Source of the DNA: Brevinematales bacterium
GTDB taxonomy: Bacteria; Spirochaetota; Brevinematia; Brevinematales; GWF1-51-8
Direction of reading: 5' to 3'
Assembly: GCA_020059465.1 (NCBI GenBank)
Contig: JAGVBZ010000003.1
Span: 1-64,000 of the forward strand
DNA: 64,000 nt
Shown here piece by piece: positions 35,101 to 43,130 of the stretch. The position numbers and the translations under genes are program-made. Numbering within the stretch: the stretch's first letter is position 1; each line of letters opens with the position of its first letter. The notes below the pieces were generated by a model. It was not told the origin of the DNA and ran no database searches. It saw nothing but the letters and a program-made list of their open reading frames with translations.

Positions 35101-36229
35101 CAACGGTTTCAACGGGTATAGCATGCTGGTCGATCCGTCGTTCTCGTTCCATTACGGTGATACGGTATGGGTATATGTGTCCATGAAGGATACTAAAGGA
35201 AATCCCGGTTCTTATAATTGGTCGTTCACCATCCAGAGCGGCGACACCACCAAACCGGTCATATCGAAGGCGAATCCCGGATACGGTGCGGCCGATGTCG
35301 AACCGGAAACCCATATTTACTTCGAGACCTCGGATAACTCGCAGGTGGTCAGGGAAAAAATCAACGTCGATGTCTTTATCGGCGGGATGTGGATAGACGC
35401 GGTCACGAACGGAGTATTTGTCGCGCCGTTCAACGGGGCCGCCGGGAAATTCGTATCGAACGCCAATCACGGGTACGATGTCACAGTCGATTATGTCTCC
35501 GTATTTAATTATACAAACACCTATGGAATCCGTGTGGCGATAGAGGACGACAGCGCCTCCGGCAACGCGGTCACGAACACGTGGTACTTCACCGTCCGTC
35601 CGCCGGATACCACTCCGCCTGTCATCGCGAACTTTGTGCCCGCAAGCGGTTCGGTCGATATTCCGATCGCGTCCACGTTCTCGTTCATGGTGATGGACAA
35701 CTACGGCGTGGAATCGAATAAGATCGTCGTACTTCTGAACGGGAAGGTTATCCTGTCGAATGCTCAGTTCGCGGCGGGATATGACGGTTCGGGGAGCAGT
35801 ATGTCCGCAAACGCCCAGAAAGGGCAGAACGTCATCATCGACCCTGTAGGGGATTTCAACTACGGCGACGTCATCACGTTAATAGTGACCGCTGTAGATA
35901 CGAGCACAAATATGACGTCGGTGACCAATACCCTGCTGTTCCAGCCCGTGGCACAGGCGTCCGCGCTGACCAGCATCATCGATCCCCAGAAGGGCACGTC
36001 GCAGATTGTCGTGAAAATGAACCGCAGCGGGAACGCGTCCGCATCGGTCTACACTCTCGCGGGCGATAAGGTCGCAGTCATCCCGGAAAAGTACTATAAC
36101 GCCGGGGACCATCTTGTATGGGACGGGAAACTGAACGATACCGGCGATACGGTCGGGAGCGGGTGGTACTTCATCCATATCGAGGGCAGCGAGTTCAATA
36201 TTGTCGTTAAAGTCATCGTAATCCGGTAG
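32174..36229 (+). CDS. Large secreted protein with CBM26-like module, eight Ig-like repeats and FlgD-Ig-like C-terminal domain
   Basis: The 1351-residue product has a signal peptide (1-23). Residues about 25-190 resemble a DOMON/CBM9-like beta-sandwich. Residues about 192-275 match the starch-binding CBM26 pattern (VYFYKPAGW, IHYWNGDFG, MLMFSDTNKTQFTADL). Eight repeats of about 100-120 residues follow (about 350-1255), each starting D(D/T)xxP and carrying (D/N)D(N)xxV, YGGSI and a closing (Y/W)xFT(I/V) strand; these are bacterial Ig-like domains. The last 90 residues (YTLAGDKVAVI, VWDGKLNDTGDTVGSGWYFIHI) fit the FlgD-Ig/T9SS-tail fold. A strong promoter and a cre-like palindrome precede it, and the PorV-like barrel gene starts 10 bases after its stop. 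Confidence 0.85.
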   Translation: MKKWFWGIILFLSAPLAAFPAAGSVPLFSPSIDGFKDTGWGSTPTASSANFRALTISANSAFHVQNACQDVYVTDDPQYLYIGYFYNGDVLNNGGNASSRIIFGFITNSGGTTGGPFDPWENGTTYGSANKPDFLLRQWTEAPYDERMEFGGALGYSSLTKGVSEFLNWNGSSWVGAGSVVHFERLTKISNNMKVYFYKPAGWAGVPRIHYWNGDFGASDWATRPYMTPEGGNLYSYTFSGYGTTMLMFSDTNKTQFTADLTRTGSGTYSNTAWLTGDVNLSTYANNWAEIKIPLSALGLVTGGTVKVFMYYRPDMSKAGFSDSVPFDPNASADGTTAATLNSNFTYIIRSDNIKPVLSQFSPAQFTNNQNRNVNISFRVVDNVNFSSTNINVIIEGSDAIKAGVFQPGFTGSIVPNSSKDYTVTINPDQDFVYEQKVDIEVTVSDAAANVLQTGYYFFVKADTTAPTYSSLNPLPGAAGVARSTTIFFNVNDDDQVKLSSILAAVNGTVVLSNNYKANASSQLIPTGNGYNVTIVPVSYFSFGQTVTVSLTAKDNKGNTKVTNYSFTITPDDIKPTLVNGSPAIGANNQLPGVNVSFQLDDNIQVALAQIQAKIGGTNAIVNGVLQAGYGGSITVNGSGYNVLINPNTDFNYSQAVNVWTQFKDNQGNTTTTNWGFTVKADDIAPGISNRSPAPAAVNQLRSVNILFDVYDNVGINPSTLNVTVNGQNAIIGGVSQSGYGGSITPYTRGYHVMINPDTDFNYDQTVSVQVNVQDSQGNPLSTSYSFSIKADDVKPTISGLNPASGATGVDITKMLALNVQDDSSVVNSSVIVKINGALALSNGSFYAPYNDTLSSMSGAAGAVSLVIDKTGYWTYESVNTVNVIAKDPRGNTLNTNYSFTIKSDDIAPFLTNIAPATAGAPKSSDTNITLDIADNVGVPKSSIYIYIKTNSGASPAMTAYTNGSQQPGFTVSDNPNGFNGYSMLVDPSFSFHYGDTVWVYVSMKDTKGNPGSYNWSFTIQSGDTTKPVISKANPGYGAADVEPETHIYFETSDNSQVVREKINVDVFIGGMWIDAVTNGVFVAPFNGAAGKFVSNANHGYDVTVDYVSVFNYTNTYGIRVAIEDDSASGNAVTNTWYFTVRPPDTTPPVIANFVPASGSVDIPIASTFSFMVMDNYGVESNKIVVLLNGKVILSNAQFAAGYDGSGSSMSANAQKGQNVIIDPVGDFNYGDVITLIVTAVDTSTNMTSVTNTLLFQPVAQASALTSIIDPQKGTSQIVVKMNRSGNASASVYTLAGDKVAVIPEKYYNAGDHLVWDGKLNDTGDTVGSGWYFIHIEGSEFNIVVKVIVIR

Positions 36230-36239
36230 GGGGCGTAAA

Positions 36240-37259
36240 ATGAAAAAATTATTTATTATTACCCTTTTTATTGCATCATTCGCCGGGCTTCTCCGGGCGG
36301 AATATGGGATGTCCAGTATCCCGGTGTTTATGATAGAGAATTATGTCCCGCGCGCGCTGGGAATGGCAAACTGCGGGCTGACAGTCAAGGGCGACGTGAA
36401 TTTCATCACGGTCAACCCCGCGTCGATGGCGCAGGTCAAGCTCATCAGCTTCGGCGCGTCGAGGATGCAATGGCTATTCGGCTCGACCTATAACGCGTTC
36501 AACTTCGCCCTGCCGATACCGTCGAAATACCGCAGCGCGGGAGTGATCGGACTGACTGCGGCGCTTTTTACTATCGACGGGTTCGACGCCTCAATCAACG
36601 GGATATCGCAGGGTATCATGAACGCCGGCGACTTCCTGGTGGGGCTGTCGTACGCGAACAACCTTTTCGCGCCGTTCGATAATATCCTCGCCGATCAGCA
36701 GCATCTCGATATGGGATTCACCGTCAAGTTCGCGCAGGCGCAGCTTGCGAATTATATCGCGTACAGCCTCGCGTTCGACGTTGGTGTGTCGTATTCGCTG
36801 AGGGTGAAGAATTTCACCGACCTCCTCGACGTCCGCCAATTCAAGAGTGAAACCAATATTTCCGATACTTTAACGTTCTCCGCGGCGTTGAAAAACCTCG
36901 CGGTCAGCCTGAAGGGATTTACCGATAACGGGCAGATCCAGTCGCCGTGGTACTTCGGATTCGGCGTGTCCTATATCGGGTTCGACAACGACCGTCATAT
37001 GGCGAAGGCGACAATGGAAGTACGCAAACCGAGCGATAACGAATGGATGCTCGCGGCGGGCGCGGAATACTCCTATAAGAATACGATTTTTGTGCGCGGA
37101 GGGTATAAGATACTCGGAAAGGACTACGAGGGCTTCAGTTTCGGACTGGGGCTGAATTTCGAGGTGACGAGCACGCTGGCGTTCACCGTGGATTACTCGT
37201 TCGCGCCGCTTAATTACCAAGGGCAGACGGATGCGTTCTCGCTGTCCGTCGTGTTCTGA
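36240..37259 (+). CDS. PorV/UPF0164-like outer-membrane barrel
   Basis: The 339-residue protein has a signal peptide ending near LLRA. The entry (ENYVPRALGMANCGLTVKGD, ITVNPASMAQV) is a close match in pattern to PorV/UPF0164 barrels, which carry ARALGMGGA...DxxAxxxNPA. The rest is a FadL-type barrel ending in Phe (FSLSVVF). In Bacteroidota PorV receives proteins with type IX tails at the outer membrane, and UPF0164 members are typical of spirochaetes. The gene directly follows a secreted protein with an FlgD-like tail and shares its operon, so a receptor or shuttle role is a reasonable inference. Confidence 0.75.
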   Translation: MKKLFIITLFIASFAGLLRAEYGMSSIPVFMIENYVPRALGMANCGLTVKGDVNFITVNPASMAQVKLISFGASRMQWLFGSTYNAFNFALPIPSKYRSAGVIGLTAALFTIDGFDASINGISQGIMNAGDFLVGLSYANNLFAPFDNILADQQHLDMGFTVKFAQAQLANYIAYSLAFDVGVSYSLRVKNFTDLLDVRQFKSETNISDTLTFSAALKNLAVSLKGFTDNGQIQSPWYFGFGVSYIGFDNDRHMAKATMEVRKPSDNEWMLAAGAEYSYKNTIFVRGGYKILGKDYEGFSFGLGLNFEVTSTLAFTVDYSFAPLNYQGQTDAFSLSVVF

Positions 37260-37284
37260 CCATAAACCCAATTAATAAGGGAAA

Positions 37285-37316
37285 ACCCCCGGTCTGATGG
37301 CCGGGGGTATTTTTAT
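37285..37316 (+). terminator. Intrinsic terminator of the surface-protein operon
   Basis: A perfect stem ACCCCCGG (37285-37292) with CCGGGGGT (37301-37308) is followed by ATTTTTATATTTT. The minus-strand side also has a short T run, so it may serve the convergent DUF4956 gene. Confidence 0.88.
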
Positions 37317-37332
37317 ATTTTAGGGCGTAAAA

Positions 37333-37998
37333 TTACTGAATCTTTTTCACGTTATAATTCGTGATAATCTCGGCATTGTCTTTCTTAATCTGCTCGGCTA
37401 AAATATACGCCTTTTCCGCGGAATACGGATAATGGAAAACAAGCTGAAGTTTCCCGATCTTCACCTCGGCGAGCGTCAGCTTGACTTTGAGGGTTTTCAG
37501 GTATTCCCGGACAGCGTTCATCGCGTCGTTATCCGAGCAGACCAGTTCTATTTCGGATATCTCCATCTTGAACACAGGGATATATTTCAACGCAAATAAG
37601 AGGGGCAGGATAATCAGCATCGCAATCATGGAAAGCTCGAAGAAGCCAAGACCGGTCGACATCCCGATAGCCACCGAGAAAAAGAAGATCGCGGTATCCT
37701 TGGTATCCCGCAGGGTTGTACGGAAACGGATGAAGCTCATCGCGCCGAAAAGCCCCACCGCGCGCGCGAAACTGTCCCCGATCACGTTGATGACCATCGC
37801 GGCGACCAGTGTCACGAGGATCTGCGCATGGAGGTTCGATTTCTCGAATTCGCGCCCGCTGTAAGCGATATACGACACACCCCCGATAATCAGCGCGAAT
37901 CCCAGCGCCGCTATCATCCTCCAGAATATCACCTCCAACCCGATCGGGTTTCCCATCGCGATAGGAGAAAGACTGTCGAAAAATTTCTTTAAATCCAT
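37333..37998 (-). CDS. DUF4956 membrane protein
   Basis: The 221-residue protein has about four membrane helices in its first 145 residues. The DUF4956 core, with GDSFARAVGLFGAMSFIRFR and the TTLRDTKDTAIFF stretch, is clear. A cytoplasmic ferredoxin-like C-terminal part follows (about 146-221). DUF4956 genes often accompany polyphosphate polymerase or CotH-type genes, but here the gene is third in a reverse-strand unit behind cheR and cheD, 17 bases after cheD. A functional tie to chemotaxis would be new and rests on position only. Confidence 0.85.
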   Translation of the reverse strand: MDLKKFFDSLSPIAMGNPIGLEVIFWRMIAALGFALIIGGVSYIAYSGREFEKSNLHAQILVTLVAAMVINVIGDSFARAVGLFGAMSFIRFRTTLRDTKDTAIFFFSVAIGMSTGLGFFELSMIAMLIILPLLFALKYIPVFKMEISEIELVCSDNDAMNAVREYLKTLKVKLTLAEVKIGKLQLVFHYPYSAEKAYILAEQIKKDNAEIITNYNVKKIQ

Positions 37999-38015
37999 GA
38001 TTGTTCCTTATTGAG

Positions 38016-38507
38016 TTATTTACTGTACAGGTCTTCCAGATGCATACCTTCGAGCATGACGACATCGAGATGATTGGAAGACGAGTTAAAAACCACCCTC
38101 CGCCCGCGTTCCCCGCCGGTATTGGTTGCCACTACCCTGATATCGTTCTGCCGGAGAAGCTGCTGGGCAATTTCGATATTCCTGTCCCCGATAAAAAATA
38201 TCTCGGATTCGTCGAAAATAATAAATGCTCCCCCTGTAATAGTCGCTTCAAGAAACTGCTTCTTCGACCCTTCCTTAATAAATTTATTCAGCAGGGTGGG
38301 AATCGCAATATCGCCGTATTTCGTACTGATACTGCGGTTGGATGATTCGGGAAGCAGAAAATGCACCATTCCGCCGAATTTATTTACTTTATCGTAGAGC
38401 GTAACCGCGACACAGGATCCGAGAACAGTTTTAATCCGTATCGGATTTTTAGTGAATATTAACTCGCCGGGATTTAAAAAATAAAGGGGTAAATCGCCCG
38501 TATCCAT
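38016..38507 (-). CDS. cheD: Chemoreceptor glutamine deamidase CheD
   Basis: The 163-residue enzyme deamidates chemoreceptor glutamines and can bind CheC. The catalytic Cys32 is in TVLGSCVAV and His49 is in GGMVHFLLP. The C-terminal NTGGERGRRVVFNSSSN motif is also typical. Length is normal. The gene is 20 bases after cheR, so both modify the same receptors from one transcript, while cheB is encoded separately at 3.3 kb. CheC is not in the window. Confidence 0.96.
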   Translation of the reverse strand: MDTGDLPLYFLNPGELIFTKNPIRIKTVLGSCVAVTLYDKVNKFGGMVHFLLPESSNRSISTKYGDIAIPTLLNKFIKEGSKKQFLEATITGGAFIIFDESEIFFIGDRNIEIAQQLLRQNDIRVVATNTGGERGRRVVFNSSSNHLDVVMLEGMHLEDLYSK

Positions 38508-38527
38508 TCTTTATTCCTTGTTGGAAT

Positions 38528-39349
38528 TTATATTTTCTGATAGATCGAGTTCCGGTTGATCTTAAAACGATGCTGCAATCCCACCAAGCTTTCCGATAAA
38601 CCGAGTATCAGATACCCCCCCGGCTTGATATAATCACCGATCTTATTAATTATATATTCTTTTTCCGTATTTTCAAAATATATCAGGACATTTCTTAAAA
38701 AGACAACGTCAAAAAGCTTCTTAAACGGGAAGGCTTCCAGTAAATTCAGGTAACGGAAGCTGACAAGGTTTTTTATGGACGGCTCGACAATAAAGTCGTT
38801 ATTCTCCTTGTCAAACTTAAAGTATTCTTTGAGAAGTTTGTCTTCCAGATGCCCGCGTACCTTGGTGTAATGGTATACGCCGTTTTCGGCCAGATGCAGC
38901 ATCTTCTGCGAGATATCAGTCGCCAGTATCTTCGTATCATATGCGGCCGGGTCGTTCAACGCCTGCTTCAGGGTTATCGCCATACTATAAGGCTCCTCGC
39001 CCGACGAGCATGCCGCGCTCCATATACGGATAAAATCTTCCGTCTCGCGCGCCTTTTCCAGATACTCCCTTAGAAATTCGAAATGCACCGGCTCCCTGAA
39101 GAAAAAGGTAAAATTCGTGGTCAGTACGTTGAGGAAATCCGAGACCATTTTCCCGCTCTCGTCGTCCTGTAACGCCTGATAATACTGCTCGAAACCGGGA
39201 TACTTTTTCGAAGGGCCGACATATTTTGATAAACGGTGGATCAGGAGATATTTTTTATGGTCGTGAAGTTTAATCCCGCTCAATTCGAACAGCATTCGGG
39301 AAAACTTTTTAAACTGTTCATCCGTGAGTTGAGGGTAATCCAATTCCAT
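38528..39349 (-). CDS. cheR: Chemotaxis protein methyltransferase CheR
   Basis: The 273-residue protein methylates chemoreceptor glutamates using SAM. The N-terminal helical domain (about 1-80) has SGIKLHDHKKYLLIHRLSKY. The SAM-binding domain has IWSAACSSGEEPYSMA (about 110), ILATDISQKML (about 142) and VVFLRNVLIYF (about 216). TTNFTFFFREPVHF is the usual receptor-facing region. It leads the cheR-cheD-DUF4956 unit. The counterpart cheB lies 34 kb away in another unit. Confidence 0.97.
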   Translation of the reverse strand: MELDYPQLTDEQFKKFSRMLFELSGIKLHDHKKYLLIHRLSKYVGPSKKYPGFEQYYQALQDDESGKMVSDFLNVLTTNFTFFFREPVHFEFLREYLEKARETEDFIRIWSAACSSGEEPYSMAITLKQALNDPAAYDTKILATDISQKMLHLAENGVYHYTKVRGHLEDKLLKEYFKFDKENNDFIVEPSIKNLVSFRYLNLLEAFPFKKLFDVVFLRNVLIYFENTEKEYIINKIGDYIKPGGYLILGLSESLVGLQHRFKINRNSIYQKI

Positions 39350-39511
39350 AGTGTTTACCTGATTATCTGATGTTTATTGAAGCAGATCGTCTTTCCCGTA
39401 AGTGCATTGAAATATTCTACCGTCATTTATAAATTATATCAAATTACTTTAAGGATTCCCAACCTCGTATGATCCTTCTTACACAGCTTTTTACTTATTT
39501 ACGTTATCTTC

Positions 39512-39539
39512 TTGCCTTCCTGTACGTAATAGTTATAAT
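39512..39539 (+). promoter_or_regulatory. Promoter of the beta-propeller gene
   Basis: TTGCCT (39512-39517) and TATAAT (39534-39539) are separated by 16 bases and lie 26 bases before the start codon. Confidence 0.65.
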
Positions 39540-39565
39540 ATTCATAGTGAAATTAGGAGGCTGTA

Positions 39566-40645
39566 ATGAGAAAGTTTATTATGACGGGAATGATGCTCTT
39601 ATTCGCGCTGTCACTTCATGCCCAGCCCGGCAACGGTATATGGAAGTTCAAGACCGGGGATTATGTATTCTCGACCCCATGCATCGTGGGGAACTGGGCT
39701 GTATTCGGGAGCCGTGACGATTACCTTTATTGCCTCGATATATATAGAGGGAAAGAAGTATGGAAATTCGAGAGCGACGGCGATATCGCGGCCAGCCCCG
39801 TTCATTGGGACAATAAAATATATTTCGCGAGCGACGATTTTTATATCTACTGCCTGAATGCCAAGGACGGTAAAAAGGTATGGAAAACCCTGACCGAGGG
39901 CACATTCTTCGGCAGCCCTGTGATCGCCGACGGGAATCTTTATATCGGCGGAAAGGACGGATACCTCTACTGCCTGAACGCAAAAACCGGTAAAATCATA
40001 TGGAAAACTCTCACCGGCGAATCAATCAGTTCCACTCCGTTCGTAACCGGCGGAAAAGTCTATTTCGGCGCAGACGATAATAATATATACTGTCTCAACG
40101 CGAAAGACGGCAAACAGGTCTGGAAGTACGGTACATCGGACGATGTGCTCTCCAGTCCATGTGTGGCTGACGGTAAGGTCTACGCGGGCGATTATGCCGG
40201 GATTTTATACTGTATCGACGCCAAGTCCGGTAAGCTGGTATGGGATTTCCAGACGGACGACGTGATCTTCTCCAGCCCTTTTGTAGCGGACGGAAGGGTC
40301 TATTTCGGAAGCTGGGATAATTATTTTTACTGCCTGAACGCGAAGACCGGCAAGAAGATCTGGGATTTTGAGGCGGATGATAATATCGAAACATCTCCGG
40401 TTGTTGCGGACGGACTCGCGTTTTTCGGGAGCTCGGACTCGTATGTGTACTGCGTCGATATCAAGGACGGTTCGCTCAAGTGGAGATATAAAACGGGCTA
40501 TGTGTTCGCAAATAATCCCGCGGTTGCATTCGGTAAAGTACTGATCGGGGGATGGGATCAGTACCTGCACTGCATCTGGGCCGGAACAAAACCGAAGACT
40601 GTCGCCTACCCCGTGATCAGCGGGATGTTCCAGATGAAGAAATAA
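39566..40645 (+). CDS. Exported PQQ-like beta-propeller protein
   Basis: The 359-residue product has a signal peptide (1-20) and eight repeats of about 40 residues. Each repeat contains (V/I)Y(F/I)G(S/G)xDxxxYC(L/I)(N/D)AKxGKxxW, the blade signature of PQQ-like/BamB-type propellers. No catalytic PQQ-binding residues were identified, so scaffold or ligand-binding roles are more likely. Each blade carries a conserved Cys in YCLNA, an unusual regular array of about eight cysteines that could form metal sites or disulfides. AGGAGG precedes the start, and the gene has its own promoter and terminator. Confidence 0.88.
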   Translation: MRKFIMTGMMLLFALSLHAQPGNGIWKFKTGDYVFSTPCIVGNWAVFGSRDDYLYCLDIYRGKEVWKFESDGDIAASPVHWDNKIYFASDDFYIYCLNAKDGKKVWKTLTEGTFFGSPVIADGNLYIGGKDGYLYCLNAKTGKIIWKTLTGESISSTPFVTGGKVYFGADDNNIYCLNAKDGKQVWKYGTSDDVLSSPCVADGKVYAGDYAGILYCIDAKSGKLVWDFQTDDVIFSSPFVADGRVYFGSWDNYFYCLNAKTGKKIWDFEADDNIETSPVVADGLAFFGSSDSYVYCVDIKDGSLKWRYKTGYVFANNPAVAFGKVLIGGWDQYLHCIWAGTKPKTVAYPVISGMFQMKK

Positions 40646-40660
40646 CCATTGACTATAAAC

Positions 40661-40695
40661 AGCCGCGGAACATAATCTCCGCGGCTTTATTTTTT
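40661..40695 (+). terminator. Intrinsic terminator of the beta-propeller gene
   Basis: A perfect 9-bp stem, AGCCGCGGA (40661-40669) with TCCGCGGCT (40678-40686), is followed by TTATTTTTT. Confidence 0.9.
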
Positions 40696-40696
40696 A

Positions 40697-41632
40697 CTAT
40701 TTTTCCTGCTCTTCCAAGTACTTCTCCACCGACCACGCCGCGAGGGCGCCGTCTCCGGCCGCGGTAACCACCTGTCTGAACGGCTTACTGCGGCAGTCTC
40801 CAGCCGCAAACACACCCGGAACATTCGTTTTCATATCCCCGTCGGTCACGATAAAACCCTTATCGTCAAGGGACACCCCGATGCCGGATAAATATTTCGT
40901 ATTCGGGTCGCCCCCGATATAGAGGAAAATCCCGTCCACCGCGAGTTCCGAAAGCGCCCCGGACTTGACGTTCCTGACGGTCAGCGCGTCGAGCTTCTTA
41001 TCGCCATGAAGCGAATCGATCACCGTATCCCATAGGACTTCGATCTTTTCGTTCTTCAGGGCGCGTTCCTGCACTATTTTCGACGCCCTTAGCTGGTCGC
41101 GGCGATGGATCACATAGACCTTGCTGGCAAACTTCGTGAGAAATACCGCCTCGACTATCGCGGAGTCTCCCCCGCCGATCACCGCGGCTACCTTGTTCCG
41201 ATAGAACGCCGCGTCGCATGTCGCGCAGAACGAAATACCGTTACCGATGAATTTTTCCTCATCGGGCAGTCCGAGCCGTTTGGGGCTTACCCCGGTGGTG
41301 ATGATGATAGTACGCGCCTTATATGATTTATCCGATATGTCGATTGTAAAAAGTTCGCCGTCCTGCGAAACAGAATTCACCTCGCCGTACTCGAACCATG
41401 CCCCGAATTTTTTCGCCTGCTCGTCCATCTTCCGGGTCAGTTCGTACCCGTTAACGCCCTCCGGGAAGCCGGGATAGTTCTCGATCTCGTCGGTCAGCGC
41501 GGCCTGTCCGCCCGATCCCACCTTTTCAATGACAACCGTCTTCAGAAGCGCTCTTGAGGTATATATCGCGGCGGAAAGCCCTGCAGGGCCCGCGCCTATG
41601 ATCGCCGTATCGAAGATGACTTTATCGGGCAT
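40697..41632 (-). CDS. trxB: Thioredoxin reductase
   Basis: The start at 41632 follows AAGGAGAAATCC, giving 311 residues; the longer frame adds eight residues that contain this ribosome site. The FAD motif GAGPAGLSAA is at 13-22, the redox-active CATC at 136-139, and the NAD(P)H motif GGGDSAIVEA starts at 153. The C-terminal FAAGDC motif is also present. The enzyme passes electrons from NADPH through FAD to thioredoxin. No thioredoxin gene adjoins it. It is monocistronic, converging on the beta-propeller gene. Confidence 0.95.
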   Translation of the reverse strand: MPDKVIFDTAIIGAGPAGLSAAIYTSRALLKTVVIEKVGSGGQAALTDEIENYPGFPEGVNGYELTRKMDEQAKKFGAWFEYGEVNSVSQDGELFTIDISDKSYKARTIIITTGVSPKRLGLPDEEKFIGNGISFCATCDAAFYRNKVAAVIGGGDSAIVEAVFLTKFASKVYVIHRRDQLRASKIVQERALKNEKIEVLWDTVIDSLHGDKKLDALTVRNVKSGALSELAVDGIFLYIGGDPNTKYLSGIGVSLDDKGFIVTDGDMKTNVPGVFAAGDCRSKPFRQVVTAAGDGALAAWSVEKYLEEQEK

Positions 41633-41793
41633 GGATTTCTCCTTAATATTTATCATATCATAATATAATATTTTTCAACCGGTTCGGCAAACGAAAACAT
41701 ATTATAATCTGCAGGCCCGAATAATTCAATAATCCGATAGCAGGCTAACAGTGTTTGTAATCGTCTATCTATGGCGGAAACGGGAATAATCTG

Positions 41794-41821
41794 TTGACAC
41801 AAGCTTGCCTTCGCTTATAAT
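41794..41821 (+). promoter_or_regulatory. Strong promoter of a small membrane-protein gene
   Basis: Perfect TTGACA (41794-41799) and perfect TATAAT (41816-41821) are separated by 16 bases. Confidence 0.88.
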
Positions 41822-41851
41822 ACTGCATTGCGATTCACATCGGAGGGTATA

Positions 41852-42271
41852 ATGAATAAAAACACTCGGATTTTCGTCGTTTGTGTATATTGGCTGGGCG
41901 TCGTCCTCGACGCATTCACTACGGTACTTTTCCTGTTCCCTGAGTTCCTATTCTCGACTTATGGGCTGAAAGTGACACCGGTCGCCCCGGAGACCCGTTT
42001 CTCGCTCTATCTCGCGGCCGCTATGATGCTCGGGTGGACAGTTCTTCTCGGATGGGGTGCGATGAAACCTATTGAACGGCGCGGGCTGCTTCTATTGACC
42101 GCATTCCCAGTAATCGCGGGATTGATCGCGTCGGAGGCAGCGATAGTCATCATGGGGGCCGTTCCTTCGGGTGCGCTCGCCGGGACATGGGTGTTCCAAG
42201 GATGTCTGATTGTACTGTTTATTACGGCGTATATTTTCGCATCGAAACAGGCCGGCGACGGGAAGGGATAG
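41852..42271 (+). CDS. Small four-helix membrane protein
   Basis: The start at 41852 follows GGAGGG by 5 bases and gives 139 residues; an upstream in-frame start at 41828 is not supported. Four hydrophobic segments are apparent (about 7-28, 45-65, 76-97 and 104-130), so it is an inner-membrane protein. No family was recognised. It has a near-consensus promoter, suggesting strong or constitutive expression. Dispersed repeats follow its stop. Confidence 0.7.
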   Translation: MNKNTRIFVVCVYWLGVVLDAFTTVLFLFPEFLFSTYGLKVTPVAPETRFSLYLAAAMMLGWTVLLGWGAMKPIERRGLLLLTAFPVIAGLIASEAAIVIMGAVPSGALAGTWVFQGCLIVLFITAYIFASKQAGDGKG

Positions 42272-42320
42272 ACAAAAGGGAAATCCCCCGACAGGCTCGG
42301 GATGACGTCCCTTGTCATAC

Positions 42321-42378
42321 TGAGCTTGCCGAAGTATGAGCTTGCCGAAGTATGAGCTTGCCAAAGTATGAGCTTGCC
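42321..42378. repeat. Tandem 16-bp repeat, 3.6 copies
   Basis: The unit TGAGCTTGCCGAAGTA is repeated almost without change. It belongs to the same family as the phrases at 18731 and 54578. A TCCCG-CAAAAA-CGGGA hairpin and GATGCCGGAG phrase follow at 42415-42440, as also at 54610-54632. Confidence 0.85.
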
Positions 42379-42485
42379 TGCCTTCCTATCTACCTTCGCT
42401 ATCAGGGAGAAATGTCCCGCAAAAACGGGATGCCGGAGGAAAAAGCCTTATCCCGAAGCGTGTTCGCAAAAAGGTAATGGGGCAG

Positions 42486-43130
42486 CTACGCCGTGGCGAA
42501 GCTATTGCGGAGTACGGACTGGATCGCCGTGCGGACGCGAAGGCTTTTTTCAAGGTTGAGGATTTCACGGAGTGTGATCATCACGCGCGCGGAACGAAAG
42601 TACTGGATGCCGCGCAGGATTTCGAGCTTTACTTCCTCGGCGATATTCGAATGCAGGATACGCAGGAGGTCGTTCGCGGCGTATTTCTTTTTCTTCGCGA
42701 ACAGCGCGCGTACCGCGTTGATCTGAACATAAACATTGGTGGAATAGATTACTCTTTGCAGAAGGTCCTTCACTTCGAGCGATGTGACCGATTTATCTAT
42801 ACCCGCATAGGGGTTCGAAACCTTTTTATGCCCGAACAGGGATTTCAGGAAACCCAGCGAGAAGAGCCATGCCTTGAATTCGCGGAAACCGAAGCGGGGT
42901 CTGGAACTCCGTTCGGGGGATTTTCCCCTGTTCTTCAGCTTCTCCTCGTATTCGGCGCGCTTCTCTGGGTCGATCAGAGTGTTATAAGCCTGCGTGATCT
43001 CCTCAAACGCGCGTTCGCCGTCCTTATTGATATCGGGATGATAGAGTTTGACAAGTTTCCGGTACGCCTTCTTGACCGTACTCCGGTCGGAGTCGCGGGG
43101 AATCCCGAGGATTTCGTAATACGTTTTCAC
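42486..43130 (-). CDS. J-domain protein with HEAT-like C-terminus
   Basis: The 214-residue co-chaperone has an N-terminal J domain (about 1-65) with the HPD motif in YHPDIN and DSDRSTVKKAYRKL. It lacks the Gly/Phe and zinc-finger regions of full DnaJ. The C-terminal part (about 110-205) has paired helices of HEAT-repeat type (VYVQINAVRALFA, VKLEILRGIQYF). It overlaps the Hsp70 gene by 4 bases, so it is very likely the dedicated J-partner of that Hsp70. Confidence 0.88.
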   Translation of the reverse strand: MKTYYEILGIPRDSDRSTVKKAYRKLVKLYHPDINKDGERAFEEITQAYNTLIDPEKRAEYEEKLKNRGKSPERSSRPRFGFREFKAWLFSLGFLKSLFGHKKVSNPYAGIDKSVTSLEVKDLLQRVIYSTNVYVQINAVRALFAKKKKYAANDLLRILHSNIAEEVKLEILRGIQYFRSARVMITLREILNLEKSLRVRTAIQSVLRNSFATA

